Shown: positions 43,327-52,288, counted from the stretch's first letter. The stretch: 64,000 nt of DNA from Ascidiaceihabitans sp039975415 (GCF_039975415.1 NZ_JBDWHD010000004.1), one strand, 5' to 3'. Translations and numbers: made by a program. Notes: a model not told the origin generated them from the sequence alone.

Positions 43327-44597
43327 TTCAGGATAGAGCGACCCGCATAGCCAGCGGTTTCGCCCAATGCCTCTTCAATGCGGATCAACTGGTTGTATTT
43401 CGCCAACCGGTCCGACCGCGCCAATGACCCGGTTTTGATTTGTCCGCAATTGGTGGCCACAGCCAGATCAGCGATGGTGGCGTCTTCCGTCTCGCCCGAG
43501 CGGTGGCTCATGACGTTGGTGAAGCCTGCGCGGTGGGCCATATCCACAGCTTGAAGAGTTTCCGTCAAAGTGCCGATTTGGTTGACTTTAACCAGCATGG
43601 AATTGGCGCTGCCGCGTTTGATGCCTTCGGCCAGACGGGCCGGATTTGTCACAAACAAATCGTCGCCCACCAGTTGCACTTTGCCACCCAAACGGTCGGT
43701 CAGAGCCTTCCAGCCGTCCCAGTCGTCCTCGGACATACCGTCTTCGATGGAAATGATCGGGTAGTCGGCAACCAATGCGGCAAGATAATCGACATTTTCC
43801 TCTGACGACAGGGTTTTGCCTTCGCCTGCCAGCACGTAATTGCCGTCTTTGTAGTATTCCGTCGCCGCGCAATCGAGGGCCAGATACATATCTTCACCGG
43901 GGCGGTAGCCTGCTTTTTCGATGGATTTCAGAACGAAATCAAGCGCATCGCGGGTAGAGCTGATGTTGGGGGCAAACCCGCCTTCGTCGCCGATGCCCGT
44001 GGACAAGCCTGCCGCAGACAATTCGCCTTTCAGGGTGTGGAACACTTCGGCGCCCATGCGCACAGCGTCGCGGATGTTTTCGGCCGCGACCGGCATGATC
44101 ATGAATTCCTGAATGTCGATGGGGTTGTCGGCGTGTTCACCGCCGTTGATGATGTTCATCATCGGCACAGGCAACATGCGCGCTGACGTGCCGCCAACGT
44201 AGCGGTACAGCGGTTGGGCACAGTAATCGGCGGCGGCTTTGGCCGTGGCCAGCGACACGCCAAGGATTGCGTTGGCCCCAAGGCGGCTTTTGTTGTCGGT
44301 GCCGTCCAGTTCGATCATCGCCTGGTCGATTTCGACTTGCTCGACGGCCTCGATGCCCACAAGCGCTTCGGCGATTTCGCCGTTGACGGCGGCACAGGCT
44401 TCCAACACGCCTTTGCCCATGTAGCGTGCTTTGTCGCCATCGCGCTTTTCCACGGCCTCATAGGCGCCGGTCGATGCGCCCGAAGGCACCGCAGCACGCC
44501 CCATTGTGCCATCTTCGAGGATCACATCGACTTCGACCGTTGGGTTGCCCCGGCTGTCCAGAATTTCGCGGGCGTGAATGTCGATGATGGTGCTCAT
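43323..44597 (-). CDS. eno: Enolase
   Basis: Glycolytic enzyme that interconverts 2-phosphoglycerate and phosphoenolpyruvate. The 424 residues start DIHAREILDSRGNPTVEVD and include PMMNIINGGEHADN (about 147-160), ISIEDGMSEDDWDGW (about 285-299), and the signature LVKVNQIGTLTETL (about 338-351) with SHRSGETED. The C-terminus is RSILK. GNAT follows by overlap. Confidence 0.98.
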   Translation of the reverse strand: MSTIIDIHAREILDSRGNPTVEVDVILEDGTMGRAAVPSGASTGAYEAVEKRDGDKARYMGKGVLEACAAVNGEIAEALVGIEAVEQVEIDQAMIELDGTDNKSRLGANAILGVSLATAKAAADYCAQPLYRYVGGTSARMLPVPMMNIINGGEHADNPIDIQEFMIMPVAAENIRDAVRMGAEVFHTLKGELSAAGLSTGIGDEGGFAPNISSTRDALDFVLKSIEKAGYRPGEDMYLALDCAATEYYKDGNYVLAGEGKTLSSEENVDYLAALVADYPIISIEDGMSEDDWDGWKALTDRLGGKVQLVGDDLFVTNPARLAEGIKRGSANSMLVKVNQIGTLTETLQAVDMAHRAGFTNVMSHRSGETEDATIADLAVATNCGQIKTGSLARSDRLAKYNQLIRIEEALGETAGYAGRSILK

Positions 44598-44651
44598 GAT
44601 GCGTGTCCTTTGGTGGCTGATATGCGCCTTCTACAAGCCCTGACGCTAAGG

Positions 44652-45521
44652 TTAAAGTGCGGTTTTGACGCGGCGTTCGCGCCAGACGGTATAGATGCCC
44701 GAAGCGACGATGATCACCGACCCCAACAACGTCAGCGCATCGGGGCGTTCTTGAAACACAAAGAACCCGACAACCAATGCAAACAACAAACGGCTGTAGC
44801 GAAAGGGGGTCACAAAGCTGACTTCGCCCACACGCATGGCGGCGACGATCCCGTAATAGGCAGTCACACCGATCACAATCGAACATCCCACCAAAAGCCA
44901 ACCCGTGGGCGAGGGCGCGACCCACCACGTATCATTTACACTTTGCAAGATCAGCGCGGCAGGGATCAGCACAACAAAGGCCAAAAAGCTAAGTTGCATG
45001 GACGACATGGATTTAGGGATGCGCCGTGTGGCGATGTCGCGGATGGCAAGTCCCAACACGCCTTGCAGCGTGAACAGGGACAGGTAATCAAAGCCCTCCA
45101 TGCCGGGGCGGATGATCAACATGACGCCCACAAACCCCACCAGAATGGCAGACCAGCGCCGCCAGCCGACCTTTTCGCCCAAAAACACGGCGGCCCCAAG
45201 CGTGACAACCAAGGGGGTGGCTTGCAAAATGGCCGAAGCGGTTGAAATAGGGGTCAGGGCAATCGCGGTCATAAACCCCACGGTGCCAAAAAGTTCGCCA
45301 AAGTTGCGGATCAGCACAGGGGCGGTCAGCATGTCGCGCGAGAAAAGCGCAAGGCCCATGCTGCGGCAGATAAGGGCGTAAGTAATCGCGCCGCCCGTGG
45401 CCATCAGCCCGATGATCTGGCCAATAGGCAGACTGCCCGCCAGAAGTTTGATGAACATGTCTTCGATCGCAAAGCCAAGCATCGCCAGCACCATGATGCC
45501 AGCCCCGCGTAAATTGTCCAT
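44652..45521 (-). CDS. EamA/DMT family transporter
   Basis: A 289-residue membrane protein with ten predicted helices in two EamA repeats, such as GAGIMVLAMLGFAIEDMFI at the start and VVGFFVFQERPDALTLLGSV near the end. The family exports amino acids or other metabolites, but the substrate is unknown. I chose the ATG at 45521, which follows an AAAGGA ribosome site. It is 54 bases upstream of eno in the same direction. Confidence 0.88.
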   Translation of the reverse strand: MDNLRGAGIMVLAMLGFAIEDMFIKLLAGSLPIGQIIGLMATGGAITYALICRSMGLALFSRDMLTAPVLIRNFGELFGTVGFMTAIALTPISTASAILQATPLVVTLGAAVFLGEKVGWRRWSAILVGFVGVMLIIRPGMEGFDYLSLFTLQGVLGLAIRDIATRRIPKSMSSMQLSFLAFVVLIPAALILQSVNDTWWVAPSPTGWLLVGCSIVIGVTAYYGIVAAMRVGEVSFVTPFRYSRLLFALVVGFFVFQERPDALTLLGSVIIVASGIYTVWRERRVKTAL

Positions 45522-45603
45522 GATGCGTCCTTTGCCCGTGTGCCGCACAGGTGTCAGTGAACGCAGGGAAAGTCGAGACCAATATCAAAGCAGACCGTCA
45601 TAT

Positions 45604-45637
45604 GGGGCAAGGCAATTTGCCCCGCACCCGTGGGTGC
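45604..45637. terminator. Two adjacent hairpins after the cheB remnant
   Basis: GGGGCAA (45604-45610) pairs with TTGCCCC (45617-45623), and straight after it GCACCC (45624-45629) pairs with GGGTGC (45632-45637). They lie between the remnant and the EamA gene on the same strand. No T-tract follows, so the role is open. Confidence 0.35.
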
Positions 45638-45660
45638 CTTAACGCAGTGGTCCGCGCTTA

Positions 45661-45989
45661 TTAGGTTTCGCCCAATTCTTGCGTCAACCCTCTGCCAAGG
45701 TCCGCGGCAGGCAGAATTTTTTCCGGGTGATCGTTGAAAATGATGTTGTTGGGCATGCCGTCGAATGCAGCTTCTCGGGGGGTCCTGAACGATGGTACGC
45801 CCGCCCACGTCAAAGACCATCTGCGCACCGCGCATTCCGTCTTTGAGCGTGCCTGACAAGATAACAGCCACCGCCCGATCACCGTATTCTGCAGCCATCG
45901 TCATGAACAACGCATCAATCGACGGTCGAAAACCGGAATCATGCACCAATTGCGACAACATTTTTCAGATGGACAGACGCGTCTTGCAC
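45661..45989 (-). pseudogene. Decayed cheB-type methylesterase gene
   Basis: Read on the minus strand, a GTG at 45987-45989 with AAAGGA upstream starts a frame that reaches VVAIGA, like the usual start of CheB methylesterase domains (VVAIGASAGG). It then breaks, and another frame resumes at GFRPSIDALFMTMAAEYG, followed by VAVILSGTLKDGMRGA and GGRTIVQDP, typical of the domain's second half. Across a run of six G (45777-45782) the frame shifts by one base and continues as REAAFDGMPNNIIF to a stop at 45661. So an internal deletion and a frameshift have destroyed the gene. No other chemotaxis gene is near. Confidence 0.75.
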
Positions 45990-46054
45990 GCTGATGTCCT
46001 TTCAGATGCGACAACACAAATCTCGTGGCGCAGAATGCCGCTTGTGCCACCGCG

Positions 46055-46501
46055 TTACTTTTTTATCGGCACCCCAAACAGTTCCAACCGATGGCCGCGC
46101 AGCTCATAGCCAAGTTTCTTGGCGATGCGTTCTTGCAGTTCTTCGATGTCGGGGTCCACAAATTCGATAACTTCGCCCGAATTCATATCAATCAGATGGT
46201 CGTGATGTTCGCGTTCGGCGTCTTCATAGCGCGCACGCCCATCGCCGAATTCCAGCTTGTCGAGGATGTTTGCCTCTTCAAACAGTTTCACGGTGCGGTA
46301 GACTGTGGCGATTGAAATGCCGGCGTCTATGGCGTTTGCACGGGCATAAAGTTCTTCCACATCAGGGTGGTCGTCACTGTCTTGCAACACTTGGGCGATG
46401 ACGCGACGGGGTGCGGTCATGCGCAACCCTTTGGCTTCGCAACGCTGAATGATGGATTGGCGCATGGGCTGGCGTCTCGTGTTCGGATCGTGGTTCTTCA
46501 A
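46055..46501 (-). CDS. fur: Fur family metal regulator (Fur/Mur)
   Basis: A 148-residue Fur-family protein: winged helix in about 15-90 (MTAPRRVIAQVL, ISIATVYRTVKLFEEANILDK with the recognition helix), and a dimer domain with EREHHDHLIDMNSGEVIEFV (about 95-114) and GHRLELFG (near the end). The second zinc site cysteines of classical Fur are absent. This form is usual in alphaproteobacteria, where Fur has become the manganese regulator Mur. It lacks the heme-binding histidine run of Irr. ATG at 46501 has an AAAGGT ribosome site; 46465 is another possible start. Confidence 0.88.
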   Translation of the reverse strand: MKNHDPNTRRQPMRQSIIQRCEAKGLRMTAPRRVIAQVLQDSDDHPDVEELYARANAIDAGISIATVYRTVKLFEEANILDKLEFGDGRARYEDAEREHHDHLIDMNSGEVIEFVDPDIEELQERIAKKLGYELRGHRLELFGVPIKK

Positions 46502-46638
46502 TGTAGCGACCTTTGCGCACAGGGGCCAGTGGGCAATGGGCTGCGGGTTGACTTATTGTGTGCAAAGGCGCATCTGCCCCCCAAGCGATGCTGTCTGCCG
46601 CGTGAGCAGTGCAAGTAAGAGCGGGTCTATCCGCCTCA

Positions 46639-46815
46639 ATGACGGACCAAAATGGTCCTGATGAAACAGCAGCAACGCCGATGTTCCCAAAATCACGCGT
46701 GGGGCCGACCCCGTGGTGGCCGCCTTTGTACGTTTGGTGCAATGGCGTGATGTTGCTGCGGCACCCAAGAACGCTGCGGCCTGAGATGATCAGAGCCGCG
46801 ATAGGACTGATATGA
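46639..46815 (+). CDS. Small protein upstream of the DEAD-box helicase
   Basis: A 58-codon frame ending with its TGA overlapping the helicase ATG (ATGA at 46812-46815). It contains a PTPWWPPLYVWCNGVMLL segment (about 23-40) that has the look of a membrane-adjacent helix, and a basic tail (RHPRTLRPEMIRAAIGLI). No good ribosome site precedes the ATG at 46639; an in-frame GTG at 46609 is another start. The protein-like composition and the coupling to the helicase support it, but I do not know the family. Confidence 0.5.
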   Translation: MTDQNGPDETAATPMFPKSRVGPTPWWPPLYVWCNGVMLLRHPRTLRPEMIRAAIGLI

Positions 46816-48149
46816 GCGATTTTGACATGATGAACCTGCCACCCAAACTGGTGGCACGGATTGAAGCGATGGGTATCAAAGAACCCACACCGATCCAGAA
46901 ACAAGCCATTCCACACGGGCTGAACGGCCGTGACGTGATGGGGCTGGCGCAAACCGGCACCGGTAAAACGCTGGCCTTCGGTGTGCCTTTGGTGGCCCAA
47001 ATGCTGGAATACGGCCAAAAGCCCGACCCCAAAACCGTGCGCGGTCTGGTTTTGGCACCAACCCGTGAACTGGCCACGCAGATTGCCGAACAACTGCAGG
47101 CCCTGACCCAGAAAACTGCCATCAAAACGGCCATTGTGGTGGGCGGCCAATCCATCAACGCGCAAATCAAGCGTTTGGAAAAGGGCATCGACCTGCTGGT
47201 TGCGACACCGGGCCGTTTGATCGATCTGATGGACCGCCGCGCATTGCTGTTGGATGAAACGGTCTTTTTGGTCTTGGATGAGGCCGACCAGATGCTGGAT
47301 TTGGGCTTTATCCATGCGCTGCGCAAAATTTCGTCTATGTTGCCTGAAGATCGCCAGACCATGCTGTTTTCGGCAACCATGCCCAAACAGATGAACGAGA
47401 TCGCCAACAGCTATCTGAAATCGCCAATTCGCGTTGAAGTCTCGCCCCCCGGCAAGGTGGCGGATAAAGTCACGCAGGAATTGCACTACATAGCCAAGGC
47501 TGAAAAATCCAAGCTGCTGATTGAATTGCTCAGCGCCCACAAAGACGAACGCGCTTTGGTATTTGGCCGCACAAAACATGGCATGGAAAAGCTGTCGCGT
47601 AATCTTGAAAAGGCTGGATTTGCGGCAGGGTCCATTCACGGCAACAAATCCCAAGGCCAACGCGACCGTGCGATTGCGGCCTTCAAGGCAGGTACGATCA
47701 AAGTGCTTGTGGCCACAGATGTGGCCGCGCGGGGCTTGGATATTCCAGACGTCAAACATGTCTACAACTACGAACTGCCCAATGTGCCAGACAATTACGT
47801 CCACCGCATCGGTCGGACGGCGCGGGCAGGCAAAGACGGTGCCGCGGTGGCATTCTGTGCCCCGGACGAGGTCAAGGAATTGCGCGACATTCAGAAAACC
47901 ATCGGGAAACCGATCCCCGTGGCCTCTGGTCGGGCATGGGAGCCTTCCGAAGAAGAAAAGCCCAAGCAACGCGGACGTGGCGGACGCCCCGGTGACAAAC
48001 CGGGCGGTCATCGCAGCGGCGGGCGCGGCAAACCCGGTGGCAATGCTGGGGGGGGGCGTCCCGGTGGCGGTGCAGGACATTCGGGTGGTGGTGCAGGCAA
48101 GCCCGGTGGTGGCAATCGTCGTCGGCGCAAGCCAGCCCCCAAGGCTTGA
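46812..48149 (+). CDS. DEAD-box ATP-dependent RNA helicase (RhlE-like)
   Basis: A 445-residue RNA helicase with all core motifs: Q motif GIKEPTPIQKQAIP (about 17-30), motif I AQTGTGKT, motif Ia PTRELA, motif II VLDEADQMLDLG, motif III SATMP, and motif VI HRIGRTARAG. After about 370 the tail is Gly/Arg/Pro-rich with repeated GGRPG and GGGAG units, a typical RNA-binding extension. It is used in ribosome assembly or RNA turnover, often at low temperature. A strong terminator follows at 48210. Confidence 0.95.
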   Translation: MSDFDMMNLPPKLVARIEAMGIKEPTPIQKQAIPHGLNGRDVMGLAQTGTGKTLAFGVPLVAQMLEYGQKPDPKTVRGLVLAPTRELATQIAEQLQALTQKTAIKTAIVVGGQSINAQIKRLEKGIDLLVATPGRLIDLMDRRALLLDETVFLVLDEADQMLDLGFIHALRKISSMLPEDRQTMLFSATMPKQMNEIANSYLKSPIRVEVSPPGKVADKVTQELHYIAKAEKSKLLIELLSAHKDERALVFGRTKHGMEKLSRNLEKAGFAAGSIHGNKSQGQRDRAIAAFKAGTIKVLVATDVAARGLDIPDVKHVYNYELPNVPDNYVHRIGRTARAGKDGAAVAFCAPDEVKELRDIQKTIGKPIPVASGRAWEPSEEEKPKQRGRGGRPGDKPGGHRSGGRGKPGGNAGGGRPGGGAGHSGGGAGKPGGGNRRRRKPAPKA

Positions 48150-48209
48150 TAGGCTGCCTTGCATGTCCTTCGCTTTTTGCGGGGGGTGCGGGGGATTGAT
48201 CTAAACTGG

Positions 48210-48239
48210 ACCGCGCCCCGACAACCGGGCGCGGTTTTT
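48210..48239 (+). terminator. Intrinsic terminator after the helicase gene
   Basis: ACCGCGCCC (48210-48218) pairs perfectly with GGGCGCGGT (48227-48235) around an 8-base loop, and TTTTT follows directly (48235-48239). It is a textbook rho-independent terminator 61 bases beyond the helicase stop. Confidence 0.9.
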
Positions 48240-48257
48240 GCTTTGGTGGGGTTTGAT

Positions 48258-48828
48258 ATGACTTGGATGACACAGGTGACTGGACTTGCGACAGAACCCC
48301 CTGTGCAGGTGCATAAGCATTTGCACATGCAAGCAGACAAACTGATGTGTGCGCCCAATGGTCAGCAGTAAGGGGCAGGGCACTTGACCATGCCGCGTCT
48401 TTCAAAGGTAAAGCAGGCGCCAATACGTGCCACAGGCCCGTTGAAGGTGCGTGACGTTGTGGCGGATGTGCAGGCATTGCACACAGTCCCCGTCCATGCG
48501 GGGGCCGTGTTTCAGGTGGCTTCGCAGTTCAACATGCTGGAAATGATGTCGCCACGGGGTTCGCCGGAACAGGGTGTTGGCACTTACGAACACGACCAGA
48601 CCCAAGGACCGGCTTGCGCGATTGCCTGTGGCGCATGCACGGTTTTTCGCAACTACTTTGTAGACACTTCTGGGTGGGGGCGCATTTGACAATCGCGCGG
48701 ATTGGATTGTGGATGCGGTGTTGCACGGGTTGGCATGTGTTGCAGACAGCGGGCTGGACGTGCGCATCGTAAGCTATGGCGGGTCAAGCGCCGTGGCGCA
48801 AGATATCCTGACCCGGTGGCACGCATAG
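48258..48828 (+). pseudogene. Degenerate gene of a conserved hypothetical family
   Basis: A frame starting ATG at 48258 (TWMTQVTGLATEPPVQV) runs to a TAA at 48369-48371, then continues in the same frame with ALHTVPVHAGAVFQVASQFN, LEMMSPRGSPEQGVGTYE and TQGPACAIACGACTVFRNYF. Near 48667 it switches frame to LLGGGAFDNRADWIVDAV and LDVRIVSYGGSSAV, ending at 48826. I recall these blocks, in this order, from a widespread hypothetical family of about 400-500 residues. A nonsense codon and an internal deletion that removes the middle part show that it is dead. I cannot name the family. Confidence 0.65.
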
Positions 48829-48870
48829 CCCGCAGGTTTTGATGTGCAGGCTATGCAAGTTGGTGTGGTA

Positions 48871-49725
48871 TCAGGTGTAAAGCGCAGGCTCTCCGAGCTT
48901 TTCGTGAATTTGGTTGACTGTCTGCGGGGCCACGTTCAGCGCTTTGCTCAGCTGATCCAGATATTGCGCTTCGGCTTGGCTGTCCAAATCAATGCCAAGA
49001 ACAGAAACCGCGTAAATCTGTTCCTCCATGCCGGCGGGCACCTGTGACGCCAAACCGTTCACGTCGACGGGTGATTGCATTTCTGATTGCACAAAGGCGG
49101 CTTCTTCGGTGTCGACCTCTTCGCCCAACTGACCCAAAAGCGCGTCGCGTTCGGCGTCGTCAAAATTGCCATCGCATTTTGCGGCTTGGATCATGGCGCG
49201 AAGCATCAATGCTGCGGCGGCTTCCTGATCGGCAGAGGGTTCAATTTCAGGTTCTGGTGTTTGCGAAAACGCAGAATTCAGCACAGAGCCGAAGCTGTCG
49301 TTGCTGGTGGTGGGCTTGCTGCCCAGTGCGCCCGCCAGCCCGCCCAGAAGCCCACCGGCGCCTGCGGCCCCTGCCAGACCGCCCAAGACATCCGATAGAC
49401 CCCCGCCAGAACTGTTGTTCGCGCCCCCACCAAGGTTGTCTAGCAGACCGCCCAAACCGCCTGAAAGACCGCCCGCAGCTTGCTGTGTGCCGCCCAATAA
49501 ACCGCCCAGCAAATCCTGAACTCCACCGCTGGCATTGGCCGCCGTCTGACTACCGCCGCCCAGAAGACCGCCGAGTAGATCTGCAGCACCACCACCACTG
49601 CCGCCTGACAATCCGCCCAATAGTCCGGCAAGACCACCGCCGCCGGCTTGCGCAGCCGCAGGATTGGCTTTTTTGGATGTGGCGACGCCGATGGCGACTT
49701 GGGCCAGTGTTTTCATCAGACTCAT
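48871..49725 (-). CDS. DUF533 family protein with glycine-rich N-terminus
   Basis: A 284-residue protein. Residues about 20-165 are a repetitive Gly/Leu/Ala-rich stretch (units such as GLLGGLSGG and DLLGGLLGG), and the C-terminal domain (about 185-284) is a TerB-like helical fold of DUF533: AAALMLRAMIQAAKCDGNFD, DDAERDALLGQLGEEVD and YAVSVLGIDLDSQAEAQYLD. DUF533 proteins are inner-membrane-associated or periplasmic and their role is not established. Start ATG at 49725 or 49716. Confidence 0.88.
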   Translation of the reverse strand: MSLMKTLAQVAIGVATSKKANPAAAQAGGGGLAGLLGGLSGGSGGGAADLLGGLLGGGSQTAANASGGVQDLLGGLLGGTQQAAGGLSGGLGGLLDNLGGGANNSSGGGLSDVLGGLAGAAGAGGLLGGLAGALGSKPTTSNDSFGSVLNSAFSQTPEPEIEPSADQEAAAALMLRAMIQAAKCDGNFDDAERDALLGQLGEEVDTEEAAFVQSEMQSPVDVNGLASQVPAGMEEQIYAVSVLGIDLDSQAEAQYLDQLSKALNVAPQTVNQIHEKLGEPALYT

Positions 49726-49911
49726 GACAGTGTTCCCTGTGTAAATTAGATTCGTTTGGGTTAATTTGGCAGATTTTGCAGCTTATGCACACAAATGCCT
49801 GTCCCAGAGAGATTTTGAGACATCCAAGGCGGCGCATCCCTTCGGCCACCATGTGCAGGTTTGATCGCGCAAGTGATTGACTTTGTTTCGGTCCTGCCGC
49901 TTGCTGCGCCC

Positions 49912-50787
49912 ATGGAACGCAAAGCGCATCTTGACCAGTTTGGCACGATTGCCTTGACCGCATTCGCCTTGAATTTGGCGGTGAATCAGGTGGTGGTCAA
50001 AATCACAAATGGCGGGTTAGAGCCGGTTTTTGCAGCCGGACTTCGGTCTGTTGGGGCGGTTTTGGTGCTGACGCTTTGGATGTGGTGGCGTGGTGTGTCG
50101 CTGCGGTTGTCGATGGCGACCTTGTGGGCGGGGGTCTTGTCGGGTGTGTTGTTCGCCGCAGAGTTCACCGCACTTTTCACCGCCATCGATTTGTCCACCG
50201 TGTCGCGTGTGTCCATCATTTTCTATTCCATGCCTGTCTGGTTGGCACTTGGCGCCCATGTGTTGTTGCCGGGAGAAGCTTTGACGGGCAAACGGGCGTT
50301 GGGGTTGCTTTTGGCAATGTCAGGTGTGGTGTTGGCGATTTTTGAACGCGATCAGGTTCAGGTCAGCTGGTTGGGCGATGCGTTGGCGCTGTTTTCGGCG
50401 ATGTGTTGGGCTGCGATCGCGCTGGGCGTCCGTTTGACGCCATTGGCCAAAGTTCCGCCGGCCCAACAACTGTACTGGCAACTGATCGTATCCGCGCCCA
50501 TCTTGCTGCTTTTGGCGCCTTTGTTCGGGCCTTTGGTGCGCGACATAGCGCCCATTCATCTCGTGGGGCTTGTCTATCAGATCATCGCCGTTGCCAGCTT
50601 GGGGTTTTTGGCTTGGTTCTGGCTTATGTCGGTTTATCCCGCGAACACGGTGGCGTCGTTCAGCTTTTTGTCGCCGGTGTTTGCCGTGATCCTTGGATGG
50701 TTGGTTCTGGACGAACAGGTGGGGGTGCAAATTTGGGCTGCTTTGGGTCTTGTCGCTGCCGGAATATTCTTGATCAACCGGCGGTAG
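49912..50787 (+). CDS. EamA/DMT family transporter
   Basis: A 291-residue ten-helix membrane protein of the drug/metabolite exporter group: FALNLAVNQVVVKITNGGLEP (near residue 14), SGVLFAAEFTALFTAIDLST (near 82), and SFLSPVFAVILGWLVLDEQV (near 255). The substrate is unknown. The frame is open upstream to a TTG at 49861; the ATG at 49912 is the more usual start, but no strong ribosome site decides it. Convergent with selO. Confidence 0.85.
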   Translation: MERKAHLDQFGTIALTAFALNLAVNQVVVKITNGGLEPVFAAGLRSVGAVLVLTLWMWWRGVSLRLSMATLWAGVLSGVLFAAEFTALFTAIDLSTVSRVSIIFYSMPVWLALGAHVLLPGEALTGKRALGLLLAMSGVVLAIFERDQVQVSWLGDALALFSAMCWAAIALGVRLTPLAKVPPAQQLYWQLIVSAPILLLLAPLFGPLVRDIAPIHLVGLVYQIIAVASLGFLAWFWLMSVYPANTVASFSFLSPVFAVILGWLVLDEQVGVQIWAALGLVAAGIFLINRR

Positions 50788-50832
50788 GGGGCGCTGCCCC
50801 CCGCGCTGTTCGCGCGTCCCCCGGGATATTTT
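50787..50832. terminator. GC-rich terminator between convergent EamA and selO
   Basis: GGGGG at 50787-50791 can pair with CCCCC at 50818-50822, with an inner GCGC...GCGC hairpin, and the plus strand continues GGGATATTTTT. It lies directly after the EamA stop and just before the selO stop, where a bidirectional terminator is expected. Confidence 0.6.
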
Positions 50833-50847
50833 TAGCGAAAAGAAGCG

Positions 50848-52263
50848 TTACGTGCCGCAGAACGTCGCGGGCACGATTTGCTGTGTCGTCGGGGCGCTGT
50901 GCAGATCAGGGTCCGTGGATGTGTAGGGCGTCTTCAGTGCTTTGTTCAGCCGTTCAAGCGGTTCGTAGTCGCCTGCAACTGCGTGGGAAATCATGTCTTC
51001 AATGCGGTGATTGCGGGGAATGACCTGCGGGTTGCACCGCGCCATTGTTTTTTGTGCATCGGGTTCGGATTGCAAACGCGCCATCCAATCCTTTTCCCAA
51101 GCATCAAAACCGTCGCGGTCCACAAATTGGTCCCGAGCGGTGTCTGTGCCAAGTGCTGCAAAGGTGTTGGTGAAATCCGCACCGTCTTTTTGCATCAAAG
51201 CCAGAAGATCGTCGATCAGTGCACGGTCATCGGTTTTTGCGTCCACCAACCCGATTTTCTGGCCAAAACGGGTGAGCCAATGTGCTTCGATCCGGTCTGG
51301 CATCGCGTGCACAATAGCTGTTGCCTGCTCCAATGCCGCTTCTTTGTTGTCCATCTGTTGCAAAAGTGCCGTTGCGAATTGTGCCATGTTCCACACCGCG
51401 ATCCCCGGTTGGTTGCCATAGGCATACCGCCCGTGAGCATCGATGGAACTGAACACACGCCCCTGATCAAAATTGTCCATGAAGGCGCAGGGGCCATAGT
51501 CGATGGTTTCCCCCGAGATCGTGCAGTTGTCGGTGTTCATAACACCGTGGATGAAGCCCACAGACATCCAAGCAGGAATAAGTGCCGCCTGCGCGTCACA
51601 TACCGCTTCTAGCAGCCCCATCGGCCCGTCTGCTTCCGGATAGTGCCGGGCGATGGCGTAGTTTGTCAGTTGCGTCAAAGGCGCGATTTGCCCGCGATGC
51701 GCAAAAACCTGAAAACTGCCCACTCGCAAATGGCTTTGGGCCACACGGGTCAACACCGCGCCGGGCATTGCGCCGGTATCACGGTATACGGTGTCTCCGG
51801 TACCCACGGCGACCAAAGCACGTGTTGTAGGAATACCCAAAGCATGCATTGCTTCCGAGATGACGTATTCACGCAGCACTGGCCCCAACCACGCGCGCCC
51901 ATCGCCCATACGGCTGTAGGGCGTGGGTCCTGATCCCTTAAGCTGGATGTCGCGTCGTATCCCGTCCGTGCCGACAGTTTCCCCTAGCAGCACCGCGCGG
52001 CCATCGCCAAGCTGTGGATTGTAATTGCCAAATTGGTGTCCGGCATAAAGCTGCGCAAGAGGATCTGCCCCGTCAGGCACTGCATTGCCAGAAAAGATCT
52101 GCGCCATATCCGCGAGATCCCCCGGTTCAACCCGCAAAAGCTGCGCAAGGTTTTCGTTAAACGCAATCATATAGGGGGCACTGACGGGCGTCGGGTTCTG
52201 CGCACTGTAAAAGGTGTTTGGTAGGCCCGCAAAGCTGTTGTCGAAGGGGATTGTCAGGGTCAT
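50848..52263 (-). CDS. selO: Protein adenylyltransferase SelO (YdiU)
   Basis: Pseudokinase-fold enzyme that transfers AMP to protein hydroxyls, linked to redox homeostasis. The 471 residues show the typical start FDNSFAGLPNTFY, the glycine-rich LYAGHQFGNYNPQLGDGRAV (about 68-87), QLKGSGPTPYSRMGDGRAW (about 108-126) and MNTDNCTISGETIDYGPCAF (about 241-260). The C-terminus ends FCGT, with the conserved penultimate-region cysteine. It is upstream of no obvious partner. Confidence 0.94.
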   Translation of the reverse strand: MTLTIPFDNSFAGLPNTFYSAQNPTPVSAPYMIAFNENLAQLLRVEPGDLADMAQIFSGNAVPDGADPLAQLYAGHQFGNYNPQLGDGRAVLLGETVGTDGIRRDIQLKGSGPTPYSRMGDGRAWLGPVLREYVISEAMHALGIPTTRALVAVGTGDTVYRDTGAMPGAVLTRVAQSHLRVGSFQVFAHRGQIAPLTQLTNYAIARHYPEADGPMGLLEAVCDAQAALIPAWMSVGFIHGVMNTDNCTISGETIDYGPCAFMDNFDQGRVFSSIDAHGRYAYGNQPGIAVWNMAQFATALLQQMDNKEAALEQATAIVHAMPDRIEAHWLTRFGQKIGLVDAKTDDRALIDDLLALMQKDGADFTNTFAALGTDTARDQFVDRDGFDAWEKDWMARLQSEPDAQKTMARCNPQVIPRNHRIEDMISHAVAGDYEPLERLNKALKTPYTSTDPDLHSAPTTQQIVPATFCGT

Positions 52264-52288
52264 GGGGCAAGCCTTTGGGCGAAATAGG

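Noticed and set aside
45554..45961. A 135-residue intact protein read straight through the cheB region
   Set aside because: After VQDP the frame turns into Arg/His-rich nonsense, whereas the family sequence continues in the next frame; it is better called a frameshifted pseudogene.
46374..48164. A 596-codon open frame on the minus strand across the helicase gene
   Set aside because: It is antisense to a complete DEAD-box helicase with all motifs; its translation is rich in Cys, His and Arg and fits no family, as expected of a shadow frame in GC-rich DNA.
48384..48689. A 101-residue intact small protein
   Set aside because: The same frame continues upstream across a single TAA and the family's end lies downstream in another frame, so it is a fragment of a pseudogene.
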